Assembly: GCA_041725895.1 (NCBI GenBank)
Contig: JBGRQA010000001.1
Coordinates: 1 to 64,000, forward strand
Length of the DNA: 64,000 bases
Direction: 5' to 3'
DNA from: JBGRQA01 sp041725895
GTDB taxonomy: Bacteria > Bacteroidota > Bacteroidia > Bacteroidales > Marinifilaceae
Shown here: piece after piece, positions 8,936 through 16,061 of the stretch
Numbering within the stretch: the first letter of the stretch is position 1
Layout of the letters: the number at the start of each line of letters is the position of its first letter
Notes under the pieces: model-generated
The model's database searches: none
Told to the model about the DNA's origin: nothing
The model's input: the letters and a program-made list of their open reading frames with translations, nothing else
Translations under genes and position numbers: made by a program

Positions 8936-9745
8936 ATGGATTTTTATTTCCCGAACAAAATTATGAATAACTACAGGAGTTATGGATTTTTTACTGATTT
9001 ATTGGTAAAGACTAAAGCTCTGGATAATTCCCAAATTGTTTTGGATTTTGAACAGACTCGTTTGTTTGATGCAAACATGTGTGCTGTTTTGGGAGCCATT
9101 CTATATGATTTGGAAAGGAGAGGGAATCATATTCGTTTTGTGAATTTTCAACCGAATATTCAGAAACAGGTGGGTAAATTACAGCAGGGACGTAATAACC
9201 CTACAAGGGAATACAATTGGAAAAAGAATTTGTTTTGCCGGCATTTTTTTAAAAATGAGGAGAACGATCTTTTGGAGTATATCGAGTCGAAAATTTTCTC
9301 AGGGAAAGTAATTTCGGATGTAGATCCTCAACTCAAGATGGCCATTAGCTTATGCTTGGCTGAGATATTCAGGAATGCCTATGCTCATAGCAAAGGGAGG
9401 AATGTGTTCCTGGCGCATTACTACAGCGTTTTTAAGAAAAGATTGTATGTTACTTTAGTAAGTAGGGGGAAAACATTGAAGGAGATTGTTTCCAGGTATG
9501 AAAAGAAAGAATATTCGGGGGTAGAGGCCATACTTTGGGCTGTGAAGGATGGAAATAGTGTTATGGATCAGCGAAAAGGAAGTGGCTTGCATACAATTCG
9601 ACAATTTATAGCCCAAAATCAAGGCAAAATGCAGATAATTTCTGCAGATGGGGTGTGGAAGCAAGTGAAGCAGAGAACGTTTTACAAACCTTATCAGGAT
9701 GAATTTCCCGGAACCATAATTACACTTGAATTTAACATGGCTTAA
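8936..9745 (+). CDS. STAS-like domain fused to a histidine-kinase-type ATPase
   Basis: 269 aa. Residues about 20-80 (QIVLDFEQTRLFDANMCAVL) resemble a STAS domain as in anti-sigma-factor antagonists. Residues about 130-265 resemble a GHKL ATPase: an N-box-like EIFRNAYAHSKG and a G-box-like GSGLHTIRQF. The phosphoacceptor and dimerisation domain of a true sensor kinase is missing. Such fusions are thought to act in partner-switch signalling or as sensors with an unknown partner. It stands alone between two terminators, so no partner is suggested by context. Domain calls are moderately sure, function is not. Confidence 0.75.
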   Translation: MDFYFPNKIMNNYRSYGFFTDLLVKTKALDNSQIVLDFEQTRLFDANMCAVLGAILYDLERRGNHIRFVNFQPNIQKQVGKLQQGRNNPTREYNWKKNLFCRHFFKNEENDLLEYIESKIFSGKVISDVDPQLKMAISLCLAEIFRNAYAHSKGRNVFLAHYYSVFKKRLYVTLVSRGKTLKEIVSRYEKKEYSGVEAILWAVKDGNSVMDQRKGSGLHTIRQFIAQNQGKMQIISADGVWKQVKQRTFYKPYQDEFPGTIITLEFNMA

Positions 9746-9769
9746 AAGAAATTCTGGAACCAAATAAAA

Positions 9770-9795
9770 AGTCGGATAGAGAAATCTACCCGACT
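9770..9795. terminator. Bidirectional terminator
   Basis: Stem AGTCGG-TAGA (9770-9780) with TCTA-CCGACT (9785-9795), one mismatch, GAAA loop. A-rich sequence on the left and T-rich sequence on the right can serve the convergent genes ending at 9745 (+) and 9917 (-). Confidence 0.7.
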
Positions 9796-9916
9796 CAAAT
9801 ATTTTATTTTGCACCCTGTCAGAGAACTAGCCTCCGGTTTTAGCTACAAGCTGCATGTAAGTCTTTAAATTGTCGACAGTTCTTTTGTGCTAAGAACCGA
9901 TTTGGGGCGTTGGAGC

Positions 9917-10447
9917 CTAATACTTGAATTTCTTGAACAGATCCCAAAGAACCATACCGCAGCTAACAGAAATATTAAAGGAATGCTTAGTTCCGAATTG
10001 AGGAATTTCGATGCAGCCATTTGATGCACTCACAATTTTTTGCTGCACACCTTTTACCTCATTCCCAAAAATGAAAGCGTATTTTTGATTTCTGTCAATT
10101 TCGAAATCAACCAGAGAGGTACTGTTTTCAGCTTGTTCTACCGAAAGAATTTGGAAATTGTTCTCTTTCAGTTTAGCAACGGCATCTTCGGTATTTTCAA
10201 AATATTCCCAATGAACTGAATCTTCTGCGCCCAGGGCAGTTTTGTGCAATTCCCGGTGAGGTGGTGTGGCAGTGATTCCACAGAGGTAAATTGCTTCAAT
10301 CAGCAAGGCGTCCGAAGTCCGAAAGATGGAGCCAATGTTATTCAAACTGCGTACATTGTCTAATACTACAATAAAAGGAGTTTTGTCAGATTCTTTGAAC
10401 TCCTCTAAACTCTTTCGGTTTAATTCACTGTTTCTAAGTTTTCTCAT
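9917..10447 (-). CDS. TrmH/SpoU-family RNA 2'-O-methyltransferase
   Basis: 176 aa from the chosen start. The SPOUT knot motifs are visible: VVLDNVRSLNNIGSIFRTSD (motif 1), AFIFGNEVKGV (motif 2) and IEIPQFGTKHSFNISVSCG (motif 3), which together bind S-adenosylmethionine. The protein probably 2'-O-methylates a tRNA or rRNA ribose; the target cannot be inferred. The frame is open to an ATG at 10474, but the conserved start in this clade is MRKLRNSELNRKS, reached at 10447. A -7 element lies upstream at 10507-10514. Confidence 0.92.
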   Translation of the reverse strand: MRKLRNSELNRKSLEEFKESDKTPFIVVLDNVRSLNNIGSIFRTSDALLIEAIYLCGITATPPHRELHKTALGAEDSVHWEYFENTEDAVAKLKENNFQILSVEQAENSTSLVDFEIDRNQKYAFIFGNEVKGVQQKIVSASNGCIEIPQFGTKHSFNISVSCGMVLWDLFKKFKY

Positions 10448-10506
10448 ATAATCTTCAATCTTCTCGAAAAACAACTGACCGTGGGATAAAATCCCTGGTT
10501 CTGATG

Positions 10507-10514
10507 CAAAAATA
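10507..10514 (-). promoter_or_regulatory. -7 promoter element of the methyltransferase gene
   Basis: On the minus strand this reads TATTTTTG, an exact TAnnTTTG match, 60 bp upstream of the start at 10447. It directly abuts the arginine deiminase terminator. Confidence 0.5.
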
Positions 10515-10516
10515 CA

Positions 10517-10543
10517 ATAAAAAAGGAACCCCGAAGGGTTCCT
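10517..10543 (-). terminator. Terminator of arcA
   Basis: Minus-strand stem AGGAACCC/GGGTTCCT (10524-10543) with a TTCG tetraloop followed by T residues, 27 bp after the arcA stop codon. Confidence 0.9.
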
Positions 10544-10569
10544 GTATCTAAAAATTGAATATCAATTGT

Positions 10570-11859
10570 TTACCAATTAACTGGTTTTCTTCGAATCGGC
10601 ATGGTCATGCATCGTGCACCACCACCACCACGTGGAAGCTCAGAACCTTCAAGGGTAATCACGTATTTCTCGTAATCCGAAAGTTCCACCTTATGACGGA
10701 TAACATCATTGGCACGCAGAATCTCAAATCCGTTCTTATTCATCTCTTCCATGGTATGGATATTTCTTCCATATCCTACAACCTTACCTGGGCCAACACA
10801 GAAGAAGTTGGCACCGCTGTGCCATTGCTCACGCTCCTGATTCCATGGGTCACCGTTTCCACCACAGTAGATAGGCTTCAGATCCATACCCAGTTTTTTC
10901 AGTGCTTGCAAAAGGTTGTTTTCCCGTTTGATGTACAATACTTTTCCATTTTCAATGGCGATGTGTACGGTTTGATATTTACTTGGACGAATAATTAATG
11001 GTTCGTAAACCATACATTTGTCAACATCCAATAGGGTAAATACCATATCCAGGTGGATAAAGGATTCAGGACTTTCAGGTAGTTCCTGAATCAGGATATG
11101 ACGTTGTTTTTTCTCTTTTTGAGAAAGCAACTGGGCCAGAATAAAATCAATTCCCTGGGTAGTAGTTCGGGTACCATTACCGATAACAAGAATATCATCA
11201 CGTGCAATTAGAACGTCACCCCCTTCGATATTACACTTGGGATCGAGAAACTGACTTTCTGCCGGATTTACGGTTTTCGTGTTGAATTCAGGAGTAAAAT
11301 CGAAGATCGATTGCATGATCAAGGATTCCCGGTCGCGAACCTGATTGGCCATTCTTCCAATCAATACTTCATCCAAAACAGACATGGACGCATCTCTGGT
11401 AAAAAAGAAATTGTGCAGCGGACGCATTGCAAATCTTTCTTTACTCAGAAATTTAGTCAGGTTATCGCGGGTTAAAGGTACACCTTCAATAAGAAGTCGG
11501 GCCAAATCTTCAGGTGTTTGCTCCAGCAAATGATCTTTAATGCAGTAGGTGTTTCCTTTGATACCAATTTGTGGTTCCATTTTTAATACCCGATCCAGAA
11601 CTTTTTCTTTCACATCATCCTTTTTCAGGATATTTGCTAACAGATCTTTTACTTGGTAGGTATTGGAAATTTCACCAAGAACTCCACTGAGTTGCTTGTA
11701 CTCCGATTGTGCAACTGAAAGGTTCAGAATGTCACTGTATAACGCTCTTTCGGCATTTTCAGGAGTCATATTTTCCACCTCCGATCCGGGGGTGTGAAGG
11801 ATTACCCCTTCCAATTCTCCAATTTCGGATCTGACATTGAGCTCTACGTACTTAGTCAT
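10570..11859 (-). CDS. arcA: Arginine deiminase
   Basis: 429 aa. Hydrolyses L-arginine to citrulline and ammonia, first step of the arginine deiminase pathway. All family motifs are present: the substrate-binding FTRDAS near residue 155, IEGGDV, HLDMVFTLLD, and the catalytic cysteine Cys417 in GGGGARCMTMPIRR close to the C-terminus. The gene is monocistronic: no ornithine carbamoyltransferase, carbamate kinase or antiporter gene is next to it, so downstream steps must be encoded elsewhere or the enzyme serves another purpose such as acid resistance. The start codon is preceded by AAGGAG 8 bp upstream, an unusually good Shine-Dalgarno match for this phylum. A large palindrome lies 33-64 bp upstream. 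Confidence 0.95.
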   Translation of the reverse strand: MTKYVELNVRSEIGELEGVILHTPGSEVENMTPENAERALYSDILNLSVAQSEYKQLSGVLGEISNTYQVKDLLANILKKDDVKEKVLDRVLKMEPQIGIKGNTYCIKDHLLEQTPEDLARLLIEGVPLTRDNLTKFLSKERFAMRPLHNFFFTRDASMSVLDEVLIGRMANQVRDRESLIMQSIFDFTPEFNTKTVNPAESQFLDPKCNIEGGDVLIARDDILVIGNGTRTTTQGIDFILAQLLSQKEKKQRHILIQELPESPESFIHLDMVFTLLDVDKCMVYEPLIIRPSKYQTVHIAIENGKVLYIKRENNLLQALKKLGMDLKPIYCGGNGDPWNQEREQWHSGANFFCVGPGKVVGYGRNIHTMEEMNKNGFEILRANDVIRHKVELSDYEKYVITLEGSELPRGGGGARCMTMPIRRKPVNW

Positions 11860-11891
11860 GTTTGTCTCCTTATTAAAGTGTCGTTTAATAT

Positions 11892-11923
11892 TTTTGTTTC
11901 TATAAAAATGGATAGAAACAAAA
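11892..11923 (-). promoter_or_regulatory. Palindrome upstream of arcA (candidate operator)
   Basis: A perfect 12-bp inverted repeat, TTTTGTTTCTAT (11892-11903) and ATAGAAACAAAA (11912-11923), with an 8-bp spacer. A near-match to the -7 element (TACGTTTTG on the minus strand, 11919-11927) overlaps one arm, so a protein bound here would cover the promoter. No T tract follows, making a plain terminator unlikely. Confidence 0.55.
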
Positions 11924-11927
11924 CGTA

Positions 11928-12442
11928 TTTGTTAGGTTTTGCAAAAGAAGTAAAAATTAAGTGCATTGGAAAGAAAAGCGTTAAGTAAATCGAAAAGTTT
12001 TTTCAATGTTATTGAAATAATTCTTCTTTCGGGACATAGCGTAATTTTTTTGATTTGAATTGGAGAAGATAAAAAATGCAGTTATGAAAAATAGGGCTAG
12101 CGATTGGTATCAAAAAGAATAGGGAAAACTTTCATTATATCTTTAGGAAACAGTAGTTACCTGAGGGGGGATAAGATTTTGTAAGAGAAGATAGTTTGTT
12201 GACGCTATATATCTTATGACTACCGTCGAAAATGAATTGAGTCAGAAATCACATTTTCTGATTAGAATTAGTATGTCGCTATATTTCTTCTTTTGGGGTT
12301 GGTGTTGGATTGATTCCACTTCTTCTGGAGAGATCATTTTTTTCTAATGAATTTTATCTTCTTGACATTAACTACTATGAGTGGAATTATAAAATATTTG
12401 CTTTTGTGAGAACAAAATATGGATAAAGCTCTTTTATGGTCT
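11928..12442. other. Intergenic region between divergent arcA and the DUF4294 gene
   Basis: About 515 bp of AT-rich sequence. It contains a small hairpin (TCAGAAA/TTTCTGA around 12242-12262). I find no gene, tRNA or repeat in it. Confidence 0.5.
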
Positions 12443-12450
12443 TATCTTTG
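12443..12450 (+). promoter_or_regulatory. -7 promoter element of the DUF4294 gene
   Basis: TATCTTTG matches TAnnTTTG exactly. It lies downstream of the alternative ATG at 12436 and 18 bp upstream of the ATG at 12469, which supports the latter as start codon. Confidence 0.6.
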
Positions 12451-12468
12451 TTTGTGCAGACAAGTATT

Positions 12469-13095
12469 ATGAATCAGATTGTATTAATAGTAAGTATTGT
12501 TTTTTCCTTCTTGTTTTCCCATCGAATTTGTAGTCAGGAGAAAAAAGATTCCATTCCCTTGGTATTGCAAGGGGTGAGGGTAGGGCAGGATACCTTGCTT
12601 TTTAGAACGCTGGACGAAGTCTCTGTGATTGCTTCTCACCGTAGGAAAGGAAAATATTACCGAAATACCCGTAAGTATTGGCGTACCGTTCGAAATATTC
12701 GAGTAGTTTATCCCTATGCGCAAGTAGCCAGCCAAAAAATAAGGGATATTAATGCCAAACTGGAAAATGTTTCTTCCAAAAAGGAAAGACGCAAACTTAT
12801 CCGAAAAGAGTACAAATCGATGATGAAGGATTATAAAGCGCCCTTGATGAAAATGAAAATTTCCCAGGGGAAGTTACTGATGAAATTGATTGATCGGGAA
12901 ACCGGTAGTACTTCCTATACTCACTTAAAAGAACTAAAAGGGTCGATGAATGCCTTTTTCTGGCAAACGGTAGCTCTAATGTTCGGTTCCTCATTGAAAT
13001 CGGAATACGACCCTTTGGAAAAGGATTGGATGGTGGAAGAGATTCTACAGCGGATGGAGAAAGGAGAGTTAGCTTCTCCGCGACCTCTTTACTAA
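12469..13095 (+). CDS. DUF4294-family exported protein
   Basis: 208 aa with an N-terminal signal sequence (MNQIVLIVSIVFSFLFSHRICSQ). The body has the features of the Bacteroidota family DUF4294: a basic RKGKYYRNTRKYWRTVRNIRVVYPYA-type segment near residue 65, a K/R-rich helical middle and a C-terminal EYDPLEKDWMVEEILQ. The frame opens earlier at 12436 but the promoter element sits between the two ATGs. The family is of unknown function and nothing in the neighbourhood explains it. Confidence 0.82.
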   Translation: MNQIVLIVSIVFSFLFSHRICSQEKKDSIPLVLQGVRVGQDTLLFRTLDEVSVIASHRRKGKYYRNTRKYWRTVRNIRVVYPYAQVASQKIRDINAKLENVSSKKERRKLIRKEYKSMMKDYKAPLMKMKISQGKLLMKLIDRETGSTSYTHLKELKGSMNAFFWQTVALMFGSSLKSEYDPLEKDWMVEEILQRMEKGELASPRPLY

Positions 13096-13133
13096 ATTGG
13101 ATGTGTATAAAGCGAGAATTGTTGTTTTTAGTA

Positions 13134-13736
13134 TTACTTGCATTTTATTTTTTCTTTCAGAAAACCTTCCAATTCGTGGTTGAAAAGTTTATTCTTCTCA
13201 GTGTAAATTAAAATTTTCTGAGGATCATTATTTTCGATGAATTCCTTCAAGGGAAGAAAGCATTCCTCTTTATCTCGCCAGTCGGCCATTCTGTAATTTC
13301 TGACCAGAATTTCCAATTTTTTTTCCCAGCGGTAGAACCACAGCCCAAGGGGTACCATAAGTATGGCTAGTGCGGCAAAAATCAGCAGAAGTTTTCCGGA
13401 TGGGATCAGGTTTTGAAAAAGAATTGAAAATGCTGTGTATAGTATGGTGGAGCCGAATGCAGCGAAAGAGAATACAGTGATATGTATGTTGTTGTAGGAT
13501 TCTGTGAGATGTTTCAACCTTCTTTTAAGGAATAAACGAAAAATAGTCCAATTCAAGAACAGGTTAAGGGAAAGGGAATAAAAGATATTGCTGAGTTCGG
13601 GAATGGAACGAAGGGAAAAGAAAATCCCTGTAATAAGACACAAACAGGAAATGGTAAATGCATAAATATGATCGCCGCCAATTACTTTTGTGTTTCTGTT
13701 CTTCATATTTGATGTTGGGTTCAGATTGATTTTCAA
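13134..13736 (-). CDS. Hypothetical membrane protein
   Basis: 200 aa, family not recognised. Four hydrophobic segments can be seen (about residues 22-42, 48-68, 85-108 and 116-135) followed by a charged cytoplasm-like tail of some 65 residues (YRWEKKLEILVRNYRMADWRDKEE). It converges with the DUF4294 gene, 38 bp apart, and lies behind the elbB terminator on the same strand. The start may also be the ATG at 13706 (MKNRNTKVIGG). Confidence 0.65.
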   Translation of the reverse strand: MKINLNPTSNMKNRNTKVIGGDHIYAFTISCLCLITGIFFSLRSIPELSNIFYSLSLNLFLNWTIFRLFLKRRLKHLTESYNNIHITVFSFAAFGSTILYTAFSILFQNLIPSGKLLLIFAALAILMVPLGLWFYRWEKKLEILVRNYRMADWRDKEECFLPLKEFIENNDPQKILIYTEKNKLFNHELEGFLKEKIKCK

Positions 13737-13785
13737 ATATACAAAATTAACATACTATTATGGGGCGGATCGGCAGAAAAACGAA

Positions 13786-13816
13786 AAACCATCATCTCAA
13801 CGAGAAATGATGGTTT
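13786..13816 (-). terminator. Terminator of elbB
   Basis: Stem AAACCATCAT/ATGATGGTTT extended by TCTC/GAGA around a 3-base loop; on the minus strand it runs into a T-rich tract. It lies 27 bp past the elbB stop codon. Confidence 0.85.
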
Positions 13817-13842
13817 AAGGAAGATGTTTGTGGATGGAATGT

Positions 13843-14496
13843 TTACATATCCATTATGGCTTTTACAACATTTTCGGCTCCTTCTCCAATTTGAGCAATA
13901 GAGGCATCAAGCATATAACAAGGCGTGGTTACAACCCTGTGGTCCTGGTCAATTACAACTTCTCCGTGTGTGGTTTTTATATTAGTAGCCCCCATGCTTT
14001 TAATGGCTTCAGCAGTTCCTGTATCCTGTCCGATGGTTACTTCCACATGTCCAAGTATTTTGGCCACTACAACAGGAGAAATGCAGAGTGCTCCAATTGG
14101 TTTTTGGGCTTCATGCATACTTAGTATGGCATTTTTCACTTCGTTATTAACCATACAATTTACGCCATCAAATGCAAAAGAGGAAAGGTTCTTGGCTGCA
14201 CCAAAACCTCCGGGAATTAGAATGGCGTCAAACTCATTGGAGTTGAACTCGCTTAATGGTTTTATCTGTCCCCGGGCAATTCGGGCTGCTTCAACCAAAA
14301 CATTGCGAGTTTCAGCCATCTCTTCTCCTGTCAGGTGATTGACAACATGGTGTTGATTAATATCGGGGGCGAAAATCTGGTATTCACCGCCGTTTTTGGA
14401 GATGGCGTACATGCTAAGGGTCGCTTCATGTATTTCTGAACCATCATAAACTCCGCAACCGGCCAATATAACTGCAAATTTTTTCTTTGTGCTCAT
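13843..14496 (-). CDS. elbB: Isoprenoid biosynthesis glyoxalase ElbB (DJ-1/PfpI-like)
   Basis: 217 aa, family length. Member of the class I glutamine-amidotransferase-like/DJ-1 superfamily described as a glyoxalase with effects on isoprenoid yield in E. coli. Visible signatures are the N-terminal VILAGCGVYDGSEIHEA, IPGGFGAAKNLS and the nucleophile Cys in GALCISP (about residue 138). It stands alone with its own terminator, divergently placed to thpR. Family membership is clear; the physiological substrate in this organism is not. Confidence 0.93.
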   Translation of the reverse strand: MSTKKKFAVILAGCGVYDGSEIHEATLSMYAISKNGGEYQIFAPDINQHHVVNHLTGEEMAETRNVLVEAARIARGQIKPLSEFNSNEFDAILIPGGFGAAKNLSSFAFDGVNCMVNNEVKNAILSMHEAQKPIGALCISPVVVAKILGHVEVTIGQDTGTAEAIKSMGATNIKTTHGEVVIDQDHRVVTTPCYMLDASIAQIGEGAENVVKAIMDM

Positions 14497-14568
14497 GGTG
14501 ATGTCTTTTTATGTTTATTGTTTTAAAATTACGATTTTTTGGATAAATTATAGGAATAATTTTAGATC

Positions 14569-15138
14569 ATGGGTCACATCAGAACTTTTATAGCAGTAAA
14601 AATCGCGTATACACCGGAAATACGGAAGGTTTTAAACCAAATCCGAAAAGAATTGAAGGAGGAAGAGATAAAATGGGTTGATCCGGAAAAGCTGCATATT
14701 ACCATGAAATTTATTGGGGAAACTGATGAAAGAAAAATACCTCTCATGGTAAAACGTTTGAAAGAGGCTGCCGTAAAGAGTAAATCTTTTCGGATGCAGA
14801 TTCGTGGGGGTGGTGTTTTTCCAAAAATTTCGCGCCCCAAAGTACTTTGGATGGGGCTTGACTATCCTGGGGAGATGATGGAACTGAAGGAAAATATTGA
14901 GGAGGTCCTAAAATATTTGGTTCCTGAAGAGGAGAAGGATTTTCACCCCCATTTGACAATTGGAAGGATTAAACAACGTATTGTCCCCGAAAAAATGGAA
15001 ATGGTATTGAAGAAATTTGGGGATGAAATGATTGACCAGATGATTGTGGAATCCTTTGTGTTGATGCAAAGTCAACTTCAACGAGTCGGACCGGTCTATA
15101 CTCCTCTGAAGGAATTTAGTTTGCGCAAAGAAGAATAA
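14569..15138 (+). CDS. thpR: RNA 2',3'-cyclic phosphodiesterase
   Basis: 189 aa, 2H phosphoesterase family (LigT/ThpR). The two catalytic HxTx motifs are present: His43-x-Thr45 (HITMKF) and His128-x-Thr130 (HLTIGRI). The enzyme opens 2',3'-cyclic phosphates of RNA ends to 2'-phosphates. It is followed by the MBL hydrolase gene after 92 bp and may be cotranscribed with it. Confidence 0.94.
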   Translation: MGHIRTFIAVKIAYTPEIRKVLNQIRKELKEEEIKWVDPEKLHITMKFIGETDERKIPLMVKRLKEAAVKSKSFRMQIRGGGVFPKISRPKVLWMGLDYPGEMMELKENIEEVLKYLVPEEEKDFHPHLTIGRIKQRIVPEKMEMVLKKFGDEMIDQMIVESFVLMQSQLQRVGPVYTPLKEFSLRKEE

Positions 15139-15230
15139 GCTGTAATTTTGAGTTCGTGTTTGGAACTTACTGGTCATTCGTAGGTTTTGTATATATTTAT
15201 GGAATAAAGAAAACGAGATATTTTAGGAAT

Positions 15231-15881
15231 ATGATTACAATAGAAAAATTAGTATTTAACCATTGGCAGGAAAACACTTACGTTCTTCATGATGAGACAG
15301 GTGAAGCTGTTTTAATTGATTGTGGATGCTATTTTGAAGATGAAGGGAAAAAGTTGGTGGAATTCCTTGATAGTAAAGGATTGAAACTGGTGAAACTGCT
15401 GAATACCCATCTTCATATCGATCATGTTTTGGGGAATCAATTTGTGCAAAAACAATTCAACCTTTTAACTGAGGCCCATAGAGATGATGAGTTCCTGATT
15501 GAAGAAACAGCAAACTATGCTTTTCGACTTGGATTGGAAGGAGTTCAAACCCCTCCCGGGGTAGGTAAGTTTCTGGAAGATGGAGAAATCATAAAATTCG
15601 GAAATTCCGAATTAAAGGTATTGCACATTCCAGGTCACTCCCCTGGGAGTGTTTGTTATTATAGTGAGGAGCAAAAATTTCTGATTGCCGGCGATGTCCT
15701 TTTCTTTGAGAGTATCGGGAGAACTGACTTACCCTATGGGAATTACGAGCAATTGATGGAGGGAATCAAAAATAAGATTCTAACACTGGAGGATGATATT
15801 AAAGTGTTCCCGGGACATGGTCCGGAAACATCTATTGGGCATGAGCGAAAGAATAATATCTTTTTAAGAAGCTTGGTTTAA
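15231..15881 (+). CDS. MBL-fold metallohydrolase (glyoxalase II-like)
   Basis: 216 aa. The metal-binding motif THLHIDH (HxHxDH) lies near residue 60, followed by HIPGHSPGS with a further metal ligand, IAGDVLFFESIGRTDLPYGN and the closing FPGHGPETSIGHE. This pattern is that of small hydroxyacylglutathione-hydrolase-like or rhodanese-independent persulfide-dioxygenase-like enzymes; the substrate is not determinable. The frame is open back to 15156, but the ATG at 15231 matches the conserved N-terminus MITIEKLVFNHWQENTYVL. Confidence 0.9.
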   Translation: MITIEKLVFNHWQENTYVLHDETGEAVLIDCGCYFEDEGKKLVEFLDSKGLKLVKLLNTHLHIDHVLGNQFVQKQFNLLTEAHRDDEFLIEETANYAFRLGLEGVQTPPGVGKFLEDGEIIKFGNSELKVLHIPGHSPGSVCYYSEEQKFLIAGDVLFFESIGRTDLPYGNYEQLMEGIKNKILTLEDDIKVFPGHGPETSIGHERKNNIFLRSLV

Positions 15882-15900
15882 AATGCACTTCAAAACGGTT

Positions 15901-15931
15901 AAAAGCGAGAAGGTTACTTCTCGCTTTTTTT
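15901..15931 (+). terminator. Terminator of the MBL hydrolase gene
   Basis: Perfect 12-bp stem AAAAGCGAGAAG/CTTCTCGCTTTT with a GTTA loop and T tract. Confidence 0.92.
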
Positions 15932-16061
15932 GTGGTTTATATTCTTCAACATATCTGGGAAAATCGTGATTTTTCCCCCTGTAATCTTAAATCTTTTGCT
16001 ACTTTTACAAACGCAAAATATGATGAACCCATTTTAATAACTTAGACTAATAATAGAAGAT

